This document shows, piece by piece, positions 43,979-52,410 of a stretch of DNA of 64,000 nt. The notes under the pieces are model-generated. The model did no database searches and was not told the origin of the DNA. It saw nothing but the letters and a program-made list of their open reading frames with translations. The stretch is taken from NCBI RefSeq assembly GCF_003063375.1, contig NZ_NERY01000001.1:1426001-1490000 (forward strand), written 5' to 3'. A program made the position numbers and the translations under genes. The DNA comes from Limnohabitans sp. MMS-10A-178. GTDB taxonomy: Bacteria; Pseudomonadota; Gammaproteobacteria; Burkholderiales; Burkholderiaceae_C. How positions within the stretch are numbered: position 1 is the first letter of the stretch; every line of letters begins with the position of its first letter.

Positions 43979-44536
43979 GTGAAGGTCTTGAAATTGTCTG
44001 CCCAAGGGCTTCCGCAGTCCTGGATTTCTCTGGAACAAGCTGTGGTCTATTACGCAGCCGAAGATGTCCGCTGGGAAGCGGGTCAAGAAATTGCTGTTTT
44101 TCGCGGTGGTCACAATGCCATCACGGGTGAACAGTCCATCATCAAGGTCAACAGCATCATTGGCACCCGCGGTGTTCATGGCATCAATCCATTCGAACTC
44201 CGCCCCGGTCTGACCAACGGCAAATTGTTCATTCGTGATCGCAATGTGTGTGCTTATTGCGGCCAGAGATTTCATGAAACAGAGCTAACCCGCGAGCATA
44301 TCGTGCCATTTGCACAAAATGGCATCGACAATTGGATGAATGTGGTCACGGCGTGTCGCTCTTGCAACCATCGCAAAAGCAGCCGAACGCCTGAGCAGGC
44401 GGGCATGTCATTGCTCTACACCCCTTATGTGCCAAGTCTGTGGGAAGATTTCATTTTGCGAAACCGCAGAATCTTGTCTGATCAAATGGAGTTTTTGATG
44501 GCACACGTCCCCAAAAACTCCAGATTGATCGCCTAG
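43979..44536 (+). CDS. HNH endonuclease family protein
   Basis: A 185-residue protein with a C-terminal HNH nuclease domain: CAYCGQRF, then LTREHIVPFAQNGIDNWMNVVTACRSCNHRKSSRT. This gives a zinc-ribbon C-x2-C pair on each side of the H-N-H catalytic segment. The start is placed at GTG 43979 because GGAG lies six bases upstream and the protein then opens MKVLKLSAQGLPQSWISLEQA, as I recall for homologs. An ATG at 43946 would add 11 residues. No methylase or mobile element is nearby. The role of this solitary HNH protein is unknown. Confidence 0.88.
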   Translation: MKVLKLSAQGLPQSWISLEQAVVYYAAEDVRWEAGQEIAVFRGGHNAITGEQSIIKVNSIIGTRGVHGINPFELRPGLTNGKLFIRDRNVCAYCGQRFHETELTREHIVPFAQNGIDNWMNVVTACRSCNHRKSSRTPEQAGMSLLYTPYVPSLWEDFILRNRRILSDQMEFLMAHVPKNSRLIA

Positions 44537-44539
44537 TCC

Positions 44540-45655
44540 TTATGCAAATACGCCAGCTGTTTCTTGCATGCTGGCAGACACTTCTCCCAAGTGATGCAGG
44601 GTGTCGCCAAAGGTCATCTCCAACTGCGTCAATTTCTTGAAGTAGTGGCTCACAATGTACTCGTCCGTCACGCCAATGCCGCCATGCAACTGCACAGACT
44701 GTTGGCCGACAAAACGCATGGAGTTGCCAAGTTGAAATTTGGCGCGGGCCATGGCTTGGTGACGCTCGGCAGCGGGCATGTTCAGTTTCAAGCTGGCGTA
44801 ATAGCTCATGGAGCGGCCCAACTCCAATTGCATTTTCATGTCGGCGACACGGTGACGTAGCGCTTGGAAGGTGGCAATGGCGGTGTTGAACTGCTTGCGC
44901 GTGTTCATGTAGTCGACGGTGATGGCCATGGTTTTGTCCATCACGCCCACGGCTTCTGCGCACACACTGGCAATGCCAATGTCCACGGCATGGCTCAAAG
45001 CTGTTTGGCCATCCAAGGTCACCAAGCTGGCGGGTGATTGGTTGAGGGTCAACTCGGCGGCGCGAGCGCCATCTTGTGTCACATAGCCAGAAGTGGCGGC
45101 ACCCTTGGCGCCTTTGGCGACCAAGAACAAAGCCAGTTTGCCGGCTGCCATGGCGGGCACCAAAAAGGCATCAGCATGGTCACCCACGGCCACCACGCTC
45201 TTGGTGCCAGAAACTTGCCACTGACCATCTTGCTGTTGTGCTTGCGCATCGCACTTGTGGGTGTTGTAGCGAGATTTGCGCTCTTGGTGTGCCAACACCA
45301 CGATGGCTTCGCCACCTGCAATTTTTGGCAGCCATTCGGCTTTGACGGCGTCGGTTGCGTAGCCTTCTAAAACGGCGCCCGAAATCAGCGCTTGCTGAAT
45401 GGGTTCCATCACAATGCCGCGGCCCAACTCTTCCATCACCACCATGCCTTCCACAGGGCCCATGCCCATGCCGCCGTGGTCTTCACTCACATACAGGCCG
45501 CACAGGCCCAGTTCGGCAAGCTCGGTGTAGGCTGCGCGGTCAAAACCGCCAGCGCTGGTAATTTCGCGGCGGCGGTCGAAGGTATAGCCCTTGTCCACCC
45601 ATTTGCGCACTGCATCGCGCAGTTGTTCTTGGTCGTCTGAAAAATCGAAATCCAT
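44540..45655 (-). CDS. Acyl-CoA dehydrogenase family protein (second subunit of a pair)
   Basis: A 371-residue acyl-CoA dehydrogenase-fold flavoprotein: N-terminal helices (DFDFSDDQEQLRDAVRKWV), YVSEDHGGMGMG, the FAD-binding region RKQFNTAIATFQALRHRVADM and VQLHGGIGVTDEYIVSHYFKK. It follows a full-length acyl-CoA dehydrogenase by 26 bases, as in heteromeric pairs such as PimC/PimD or steroid side-chain ChsE enzymes where two unlike chains share an active site. It oxidises an acyl-CoA of unknown chain. It converges on the HNH gene with three bases between the stops. Confidence 0.87.
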   Translation of the reverse strand: MDFDFSDDQEQLRDAVRKWVDKGYTFDRRREITSAGGFDRAAYTELAELGLCGLYVSEDHGGMGMGPVEGMVVMEELGRGIVMEPIQQALISGAVLEGYATDAVKAEWLPKIAGGEAIVVLAHQERKSRYNTHKCDAQAQQQDGQWQVSGTKSVVAVGDHADAFLVPAMAAGKLALFLVAKGAKGAATSGYVTQDGARAAELTLNQSPASLVTLDGQTALSHAVDIGIASVCAEAVGVMDKTMAITVDYMNTRKQFNTAIATFQALRHRVADMKMQLELGRSMSYYASLKLNMPAAERHQAMARAKFQLGNSMRFVGQQSVQLHGGIGVTDEYIVSHYFKKLTQLEMTFGDTLHHLGEVSASMQETAGVFA

Positions 45656-45681
45656 GATCTGTCCTTGTACGGTTAAACGAA

Positions 45682-46863
45682 TTAACCCAAAACCACTTGA
45701 GCCACGATGTTGCGTTGCACTTCATTGCTGCCGCCGTAAATCGTGGTTTTGCGCATGTTGAAATAGTTGGCAGCCAAAGGCGCATTGGCCACTTCTTGAC
45801 CTGGGAAATTGCCTTGCCAGCCTGCGTCCATGGCTTCAAAGATGAAGGGCAGGCTGTAGGGGCCCGCGGCCAACATCATGAGCTCGCTGTAACGCTGTTG
45901 AATTTCGCTGCCCCTGATTTTCAAGAGGCCAGCAATGTCGAGGGAGTTCTTGCCAGACTTTTCGGCAGACAAAACACGCAGCACCAACATTTCGAGGGCC
46001 ACGACGTCGACTTCCAATTTGGAAATTTCATCGCGGAAGCGCATGTCGTCGTACACGCCTTCAGCTTTGGCAATACGCTTGAGGCGTTCAAGTTCGCGCT
46101 TGGCGCGGTTCACATCGGCAATGTTGGTGCGCTCGTGCGCCAACAAATGCTTGGCGTAGTTCCAGCCTTTGTTTTCTTCACCGATCAAGTTCTCGGCGGA
46201 CACTTCGACGTTGTCAAACCAGACCTCGTTGACTTCGCATTCGCCGTCGAGCAACTTGATGGGGCGAACCGTGATGCCCGGGGTCTTCATGTCGATCAAC
46301 AAAAAGGAGATGCCGGTTTGGGGCTTGCCTTCGTTGCTGGTGCGTACCAAGCAAAAAATCCACTCGCCGTATTGGCCCAAGGTGGTCCATGTTTTTTGAC
46401 CGTTGACGATGTACTTATCGCCTACACGCTCTGCACGTGTTTTGAGAGAGGCCAAGTCGGAGCCAGAGCCTGGTTCGCTATAGCCTTGGCTCCACCACAC
46501 TTCGCCACTTGCAATGCCAGGCAAGAAGCGTTTTTGTTGTTCGGCATTGCCAAAGGCCATGATGACGGGCGCCACCATGACGGGGCCAAATGGCACCACG
46601 CGAGGGGCTCCCGCCAAGGCGCATTCTTCTTCGAACAAGTGCTTTTGAACTGCGTTCCAGCCTGGCCCACCAAATTGCTCAGGCCAGCCCCAACCCAGCC
46701 ATCCTTTTTTGCCCAAAATTTTGGCCCAACGTTGCATATCATCTCGTGTCAGGCGCATTGCGCTGTGCACTTTTTGTGAAATGTCAGCGGGTAAGTTTGC
46801 TTTTACCCAAGTGCGAATTTCCTCGCGAAACGCGAGTTCTTCGGGTGTGAATGCCAAATCCAT
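45682..46863 (-). CDS. Acyl-CoA dehydrogenase (first subunit of a pair)
   Basis: A 393-residue acyl-CoA dehydrogenase: LPADISQKVHSAMRLTRDDM, GWPEQFGGPGW, the flavin-contact motif QGYSEPGSGSDLASLKT and the C-terminal TTIYGGSNEVQRNIVA. The position of the classical catalytic Glu in YEG is Gly here, so the base may be elsewhere or supplied by the partner, as in other members. It is the first gene of the leftward pair. No CoA ligase or thiolase is adjacent, so the pathway is not identified. Confidence 0.88.
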   Translation of the reverse strand: MDLAFTPEELAFREEIRTWVKANLPADISQKVHSAMRLTRDDMQRWAKILGKKGWLGWGWPEQFGGPGWNAVQKHLFEEECALAGAPRVVPFGPVMVAPVIMAFGNAEQQKRFLPGIASGEVWWSQGYSEPGSGSDLASLKTRAERVGDKYIVNGQKTWTTLGQYGEWIFCLVRTSNEGKPQTGISFLLIDMKTPGITVRPIKLLDGECEVNEVWFDNVEVSAENLIGEENKGWNYAKHLLAHERTNIADVNRAKRELERLKRIAKAEGVYDDMRFRDEISKLEVDVVALEMLVLRVLSAEKSGKNSLDIAGLLKIRGSEIQQRYSELMMLAAGPYSLPFIFEAMDAGWQGNFPGQEVANAPLAANYFNMRKTTIYGGSNEVQRNIVAQVVLG

Positions 46864-46989
46864 GAAATGAGTCTCCGGTCAAAGCCAGTGAAAGGTGAAA
46901 AGAGCGTTTTTAGCACGACCGTGCGCAAATGCGGTGTCTTGGCTGCGACAAATTGCAATTTAGGGGGTGTGAACAGGGATAATCCCAGT

Positions 46990-47604
46990 GTGAAAAACAT
47001 CGTGATTCTCATTTCAGGCGCTGGCTCCAACATGGCGGCCATTGTTCAAGCAGCCCACCAGCAGCGTTGGTCAGAGCGTTTGGGTATTCAAATTTCAGCG
47101 GTCATCAGCAACAAGGCTCAAGCATCTGGCCTTGCATGGCTCCAATCGTGTTCAGAGTTTGCCGACATTCAAACGGAAGTACTGGAGCACACACAATTTG
47201 CAAGCAGGGAAGATTTTGACCAAGCCTTGCTCAAACGCATCGATGTGCATGCCCCTCATTTGGTGGTGTTGGCAGGTTTCATGCGAATTTTGTCTCCTAC
47301 ATTTGTGGCGCATTACGCCGGTCGCTTAATTAACATTCACCCTTCCTTGCTGCCTGCCTTCACCGGACTCAATACCCATCAAAGAGCCATTGATGCAGGC
47401 TGCAAGTTTGCTGGCGCTACCGTGCACCAGGTAACGCCAGAGCTAGACCACGGACACATATTGGCTCAGGCGGTGGTGCCAGTTTTGGCGCAGGATACAG
47501 CCGCAGACTTAGCGGCCAGGGTACTGACGCAAGAGCACCTGATTTATCCCAAGGCCGTGCTTGATTTTTTCAAGCTTGAGGAAGCTTCTCGCCAAGCCAT
47601 GTAA
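46990..47604 (+). CDS. purN: Phosphoribosylglycinamide formyltransferase 1
   Basis: A 204-residue GART. Its motifs are NIVILISGAGSNMAAIV, the LAGFMRILSPTFVAHY region, INIHPSLLPAFTGLNTHQRAI with the catalytic His and Asn, and VTPELDHGHIL. It formylates GAR using 10-formyl-THF in purine synthesis. GTG 46990 is chosen because the conserved core begins there; an upstream ATG (46867) overlaps the acyl-CoA dehydrogenase promoter. Its 3' end overlaps the convergent DUF1653 gene by 35 bases. Confidence 0.95.
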   Translation: MKNIVILISGAGSNMAAIVQAAHQQRWSERLGIQISAVISNKAQASGLAWLQSCSEFADIQTEVLEHTQFASREDFDQALLKRIDVHAPHLVVLAGFMRILSPTFVAHYAGRLINIHPSLLPAFTGLNTHQRAIDAGCKFAGATVHQVTPELDHGHILAQAVVPVLAQDTAADLAARVLTQEHLIYPKAVLDFFKLEEASRQAM

Positions 47605-47824
47605 AACGCGGTTGCACCACGCCATCGATGTTGACGCTTTCGTTGAACATGGCCGCAGGGCGTACCCACAAGCCTTGCTCGCCATAAAGCGCTTTGTACA
47701 AAGTCATGGGCTCCAACGATTCGCTGTGTCTCACAGTACCAAGCACTTGGTACAACAAATTTTTGTAATGGCGGTAGTAGCCTGGTGGCGTGATGATGAG
47801 GGGCGGTAAGGTTTCTTCTTGCAT
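47570..47824 (-). CDS. DUF1653-family small protein
   Basis: An 84-residue protein with the DUF1653 pattern: PPGYYRHYKNLLYQVLGTVRHSESLEPMTLYKALYGEQGLWVRPAAMFNE. It resembles a small SH3-like barrel domain of unknown function, common in bacteria. The ATG at 47824 is chosen over upstream non-ATG options. It overlaps the 3' end of purN tail to tail and is divergent from rsmB. Confidence 0.85.
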   Translation of the reverse strand: MQEETLPPLIITPPGYYRHYKNLLYQVLGTVRHSESLEPMTLYKALYGEQGLWVRPAAMFNESVNIDGVVQPRFTWLGEKLPQA

Positions 47825-47865
47825 GGAATCTCTCGAATCTGCATAGCAGTGGGACAATAGAGGCT

Positions 47866-49122
47866 ATGCATCCTAAAGCCTTGTTAGATGCCTGTGCCGA
47901 ATTGGTCAGGCTCACACTCCAATTTAACCACCCGGCAGATGCGGTGGTATCACGATTTTTCCGTGACAACCGCAATTTGGGTCCGCGTGAGCGTGCCACT
48001 TTGTCCGAGACGGTATTTCAAGTACTTCGCAAAAAATTGTTGTTTGAGCACATGGCTCGCTCTGGCAGTGGTGCCAAAGAAAGACGCTTGGCCATACTGG
48101 GCTTTGCGGGTCCTCGCGACTTTGTCAAAAGTGCCCTCAACGACACCGAAAAAAAATGGCTCGACATGTGTGACAGCATTCAGCCATCCGACTTGATGTC
48201 GCAGCACATTCACAACTTGCCCGATTGGTTGGCGCGTCCGCTCAAGGATCAATTGGGTGATGAGTTTGAAGCCTTGGCCAAGAGTTTTCTGGAGCCAGGC
48301 ACTTTGGATTTGCGCGTGAACGATTTGAACGAAAAGCGCGCTGACGTTCAAAAGGAATTGACCGCAGCGGGCATTGTGTGTCAGCCCACGCCTTATTCAC
48401 CTTGGGGTTTGCGGTTGCAGGGCAAGCCCTCATTGGCCAAAGTCAAAGCCTTTGAACGCGGTGCGATTGAAGTCCAAGACGAAGGCTCACAGTTGTTGGC
48501 ACTTTTGCTCGACGCTCATCGCGGTGAAATGGTGGTCGATTTTTGCGCAGGCGCGGGCGGCAAAACACTGGCCATTGGGGCCTCGATGCGCAATACAGGC
48601 CGCCTCTATGCCATGGACACCTCGGCACATCGCTTGGATGCTTTAAAGCCTCGCTTGGCGCGAAGCCAGTTGTCCAATGTGCATCCTGCTGCCATTGCCC
48701 ATGAGCGTGATGACCGGATCAAACGCTTGGCAGGGAAAATTGATCGGGTGTTGGTTGACGCCCCATGCTCTGGCTTGGGCACTCTGCGTCGCAACCCCGA
48801 TTTGAAATGGCGGCAAAAGCCAGAGGGCATCGCCAGTGTGGCGGCTACTCAAACGGCTATTTTGGACAGCGCAGCACGCTTGCTTAAATCGGGTGGGCGC
48901 TTGGTTTACGCCACTTGCAGTGTGCTGCCACAAGAAAATGAAGACATTGCCAATGCGTTTTCAAATTCACACCCCGACTTCGTTGTCTTGCCTGTCATGG
49001 ATGAACTCACTCGCTTGAAAGTAGCCAATGCTCAAAGCTTGTGCCAAGGCGATTTTTTGCGACTCTGGCCACATCGCCAAGGCACCGATGGATTCTTTGC
49101 CGCTGTATGGGTTCGAAAGTGA
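47866..49122 (+). CDS. rsmB: 16S rRNA (cytosine(967)-C5)-methyltransferase-type RsmB/NOL1 protein
   Basis: A 418-residue m5C RNA methyltransferase of the RsmB/NOL1/Nop2/Sun family. The SAM-binding region is VDFCAGAGGKTLAIGA. Both catalytic cysteines are present: Cys301 in DAPCSGLGTLRRNPD and Cys351 in YATCSVLPQENE. The N-terminal region is NusB-like (SRFFRDNRNLGPRERATLSETVF). It probably methylates C967 of 16S rRNA; related RsmF and tRNA enzymes share the motifs. Confidence 0.9.
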   Translation: MHPKALLDACAELVRLTLQFNHPADAVVSRFFRDNRNLGPRERATLSETVFQVLRKKLLFEHMARSGSGAKERRLAILGFAGPRDFVKSALNDTEKKWLDMCDSIQPSDLMSQHIHNLPDWLARPLKDQLGDEFEALAKSFLEPGTLDLRVNDLNEKRADVQKELTAAGIVCQPTPYSPWGLRLQGKPSLAKVKAFERGAIEVQDEGSQLLALLLDAHRGEMVVDFCAGAGGKTLAIGASMRNTGRLYAMDTSAHRLDALKPRLARSQLSNVHPAAIAHERDDRIKRLAGKIDRVLVDAPCSGLGTLRRNPDLKWRQKPEGIASVAATQTAILDSAARLLKSGGRLVYATCSVLPQENEDIANAFSNSHPDFVVLPVMDELTRLKVANAQSLCQGDFLRLWPHRQGTDGFFAAVWVRK

Positions 49123-49236
49123 ATTCTAAAGCGCTAACTTTTGACCTTATTCCATGAAATAACTGTCAATATCAACTCGAAAAACTTAAAATAACAGGAT
49201 TGCCTGAAAGGGCATCCTCAATTAGAAAGCGACTGC

Positions 49237-50442
49237 ATGTTGTTCATCGACTCGGCTGTATTTGACGCAACCATTGACTGGCTGGCCAATGGCCTTTTGG
49301 ACTTTTCCGGCTGGCAAATTTTGTTTGTCATTTTGGGCCTGACGCACGTCACCATTGCCAGCGTGACCATTTTCCTGCACCGTCACCAGGCACACAGGTC
49401 TTTGGATTTGCACCCCATTGCATCGCACTTTTTCCGCTTTTGGCTTTGGATGACCACAGGACAAGTCACCAAAGAGTGGGCGGCCATTCACCGCAAGCAC
49501 CACGCCAAGTGCGAACAAGCCGAAGACCCACACAGCCCGCATGTGCACGGCATCAGAACCGTGCTTTTCAAGGGTGCTGAGTTGTATCGAAAAGAATCCA
49601 AAAACAAAGAAACGCTCAGCCGCTACGGTCATGGCACGCCCGACGACTGGATGGAGCGCAATGTTTATTCGCGTTTTTCATGGCAAGGCGTGGCACTGAT
49701 GTTGATCATCGATGTGGCCTTGTTTGGCGCTTTGGGCCTCACTGTGTGGGCTGTGCAAATGGCTTGGATTCCCATTACTGCGGCCGGCATCATCAATGGT
49801 GCTGCTCACTACTGGGGCTATCGCAATTTTGAAGCGCATGACGCCAGCGCAAACATTTCACCTTGGGGCATTCTCATTGGCGGCGAAGAGTTGCACAACA
49901 ACCATCACACCTACCCAACATCGGCCAAGTTGTCGGTCAAGCCCTATGAGTTCGATCTGGGTTGGGTCTACATCTGCATCTTGCAATTCTTCGGCTTGGC
50001 CACTGTGAAAAAGAAGCCGCCTGTTTTGGCTTATGGCGAAGTTCGCCCCGTGGCCGATGAAAAAACCTTGGAAGCACTCATCGCCAACCGCTATGAAGTG
50101 ATGGCCGGTTATGCCCGTCAAATGCGCACGGTGTTTCGTCAGGAAGTGGCCAACGCCAAGTTGGACGCCAGCATTTTGAAAGTCGCTTCACGTTGGATTC
50201 ACCGCGATGGCGACAAGGTGCCAGCAGAAGCACAAGCGCCCTTGAGTGCTACTTTGGCGGCCTACCCTGTGCTCGACAAAATGTTGGCCATGCGTGAAGA
50301 GCTGCGTCAAATTTGGCTCAACACATCCCACAACCGCGAACAACTTGCCCTTGATTTGCAAGCATGGTGCAAACGCGCTGAAGACAGCGGCATTGCAGCG
50401 TTGCAAGAGTTCTCCACCAAACTTCGCGCTGCCCGCGCTTAA
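49237..50442 (+). CDS. Fatty acid (acyl-CoA/acyl-lipid) desaturase
   Basis: A 401-residue membrane di-iron desaturase with the three histidine boxes: HRHQAHR (48-54), HRKHH (85-89) and HNNHH (220-224). Four or more membrane helices lie between and around them, with a ~130-residue C-terminal helical extension. Such enzymes introduce a cis double bond (commonly delta-9) into acyl chains with oxygen and an electron donor, adjusting membrane fluidity. It is monocistronic and followed by the palindromic element and a terminator. Confidence 0.92.
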   Translation: MLFIDSAVFDATIDWLANGLLDFSGWQILFVILGLTHVTIASVTIFLHRHQAHRSLDLHPIASHFFRFWLWMTTGQVTKEWAAIHRKHHAKCEQAEDPHSPHVHGIRTVLFKGAELYRKESKNKETLSRYGHGTPDDWMERNVYSRFSWQGVALMLIIDVALFGALGLTVWAVQMAWIPITAAGIINGAAHYWGYRNFEAHDASANISPWGILIGGEELHNNHHTYPTSAKLSVKPYEFDLGWVYICILQFFGLATVKKKPPVLAYGEVRPVADEKTLEALIANRYEVMAGYARQMRTVFRQEVANAKLDASILKVASRWIHRDGDKVPAEAQAPLSATLAAYPVLDKMLAMREELRQIWLNTSHNREQLALDLQAWCKRAEDSGIAALQEFSTKLRAARA

Positions 50443-50458
50443 TCGGTCGGGGTAGCTA

Positions 50459-50613
50459 ATTTAATTGGGGTCAGATCAACATTAATTTCCATTTAAAGGG
50501 GATAAAGACTAAGGGGGGCTGAACGATTTCTGGTACTCCAGTATGAGGAAGCCCCCCTTAGTCTTTATCCCCTTTAAATGACCAAATTAATGTTGATCTG
50601 ACCCCAATTAAAT
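50459..50613. repeat. 155-bp near-perfect palindrome (REP/MITE-like element)
   Basis: The left arm (50459-50520, 62 bases) and right arm (50550-50613, 64 bases) are reverse complements except for one small internal bulge (CC on the left against four bases on the right). The 29-base centre holds a mini-hairpin, CTGG-TACT-CCAG (50530-50541). The end sequence ATTGGGGTCAGATC resembles repeats I recall near REP-associated tyrosine transposases (RAYTs). A 14-bp end unit (GACCCCAATTAAAT) is repeated directly at 50600-50613 and 50614-50627. There is no coding capacity or transposase, so it would be non-autonomous. Confidence 0.85.
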
Positions 50614-50639
50614 GACCCCAATTAAATTTCTCCAGCAAC

Positions 50640-50667
50640 AAAAAAGCCCGCAACAGCGGGCTTTTTT
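50640..50667. terminator. Strong bidirectional Rho-independent terminator
   Basis: A perfect 12-bp stem (50640-50651 paired with 50656-50667, core GCCCGC/GCGGGC) with an AACA loop, flanked by six A and six T. It works on both strands: for the desaturase side on + and for rpmB-rpmG on -. Confidence 0.95.
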
Positions 50668-50682
50668 ATGGGTCAAACTGAA

Positions 50683-50853
50683 TTACTTCAGTTTGATTTC
50701 CTTGTACTCAACGTGCTTGCGAGCTTTTGGGTCGAACTTCATGATCGACATTTTCTCGGGCATTGTTTTCTTGTTCTTGCTGGTTGTGTAAAAGTGACCA
50801 GTTCCAGCTGTAGATTCCAGCTTGATTTTTTCGCGTCCGCCTTTGCTTGCCAT
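50683..50853 (-). CDS. rpmG: 50S ribosomal protein L33
   Basis: A 56-residue protein starting [20 protein letters not shown] and ending EYKEIKLK, a full-length L33. No cysteines are present, so it is the zinc-independent (C-minus) form. AGGAG precedes the ATG at 50853. It is second in the rpmB-rpmG operon, 20 bases after rpmB, and ends at the terminator. Confidence 0.97.
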   Translation of the reverse strand: MASKGGREKIKLESTAGTGHFYTTSKNKKTMPEKMSIMKFDPKARKHVEYKEIKLK

Positions 50854-50873
50854 GATGGTGCTCCTGTGGGGGT

Positions 50874-51107
50874 TTAGGCTTGACCGCGTTCGCGCAGGTC
50901 TGCGAGAACGGCATCAATGCCATTTTTGTCGATCAGGCGCAAAGCAGCGCTGGAAACGCGCAGGCGCACCCAACGGTTTTCGCTTTCTACCCAGAAACGA
51001 CGGTATTGCAGGTTCGGCAGGAACCGGCGCTTGGTTTTGTTGTTGGCGTGGGAAACATTGTTTCCGACCATGGGGCCTTTGCCCGTTACGTCGCAGACAC
51101 GTGCCAT
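50874..51107 (-). CDS. rpmB: 50S ribosomal protein L28
   Basis: A 77-residue L28: [29 protein letters not shown], then [17 protein letters not shown]. It is first in rpmB-rpmG, with GGAG upstream of the ATG at 51107 and a leader of about 170 bases from a TATAAT promoter. Confidence 0.98.
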   Translation of the reverse strand: MARVCDVTGKGPMVGNNVSHANNKTKRRFLPNLQYRRFWVESENRWVRLRVSSAALRLIDKNGIDAVLADLRERGQA

Positions 51108-51286
51108 GTGGACACTCCGATACTTTTATCAACAGCTGGTGCCTGATCAGCTTTGCGATAACAGCTTGATTTGATTCAATCTAAGCAGCGTGCAAAACTT
51201 AAGGCGCTCCAGCCTCACCTCGCCAGAAGGGTGGCGGTAACCCATTTTGTAGAGATCCCAAGAAGGAGTACTCGACAAAGCCTTGG

Positions 51287-51316
51287 ATTATAGCCAGCTT
51301 TTTAGGAGCTGGCCAA
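51287..51316 (-). promoter_or_regulatory. Promoter of rpmB-rpmG with an inverted repeat in the spacer
   Basis: Read leftward, -35 TTGGCC (51316-51311), an 18-base spacer, and consensus -10 TATAAT (51292-51287). The spacer and adjoining bases contain the perfect inverted repeat GCCAGCT-7-AGCTGGC (51293-51313). The leader (51108-~51280) has a small hairpin (CGCCA/TGGCG) but no recognised riboswitch. The repeat could instead be the 3' hairpin of trxB. Confidence 0.65.
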
Positions 51317-51339
51317 GTCCAAATTGGTAAAAAGATGGT

Positions 51340-52383
<1,044 letters not shown>

Positions 52384-52410
52384 CTATCGGGTAAGCTTGA
52401 GGGTTAGACC

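Noticed and set aside
43979..44536. HNH gene as part of a restriction or mobile-intron system
   Set aside because: No methylase, specificity subunit, intron structure or mobile element lies around it; the neighbours are housekeeping genes.
45697..46779. A 360-residue open frame on the + strand opposite the acyl-CoA dehydrogenase
   Set aside because: It lies wholly antisense to a well-supported gene, has no recognisable domain and no good ribosome site. It is a codon-bias shadow.
47544..47999. A 151-residue - strand frame crossing purN, DUF1653 and rsmB
   Set aside because: It overlaps three supported genes and shows no domain.
50459..50613. Possible complete insertion sequence
   Set aside because: No transposase frame fits in 155 bases and no target-site duplication is clear, so only a non-autonomous element is claimed.
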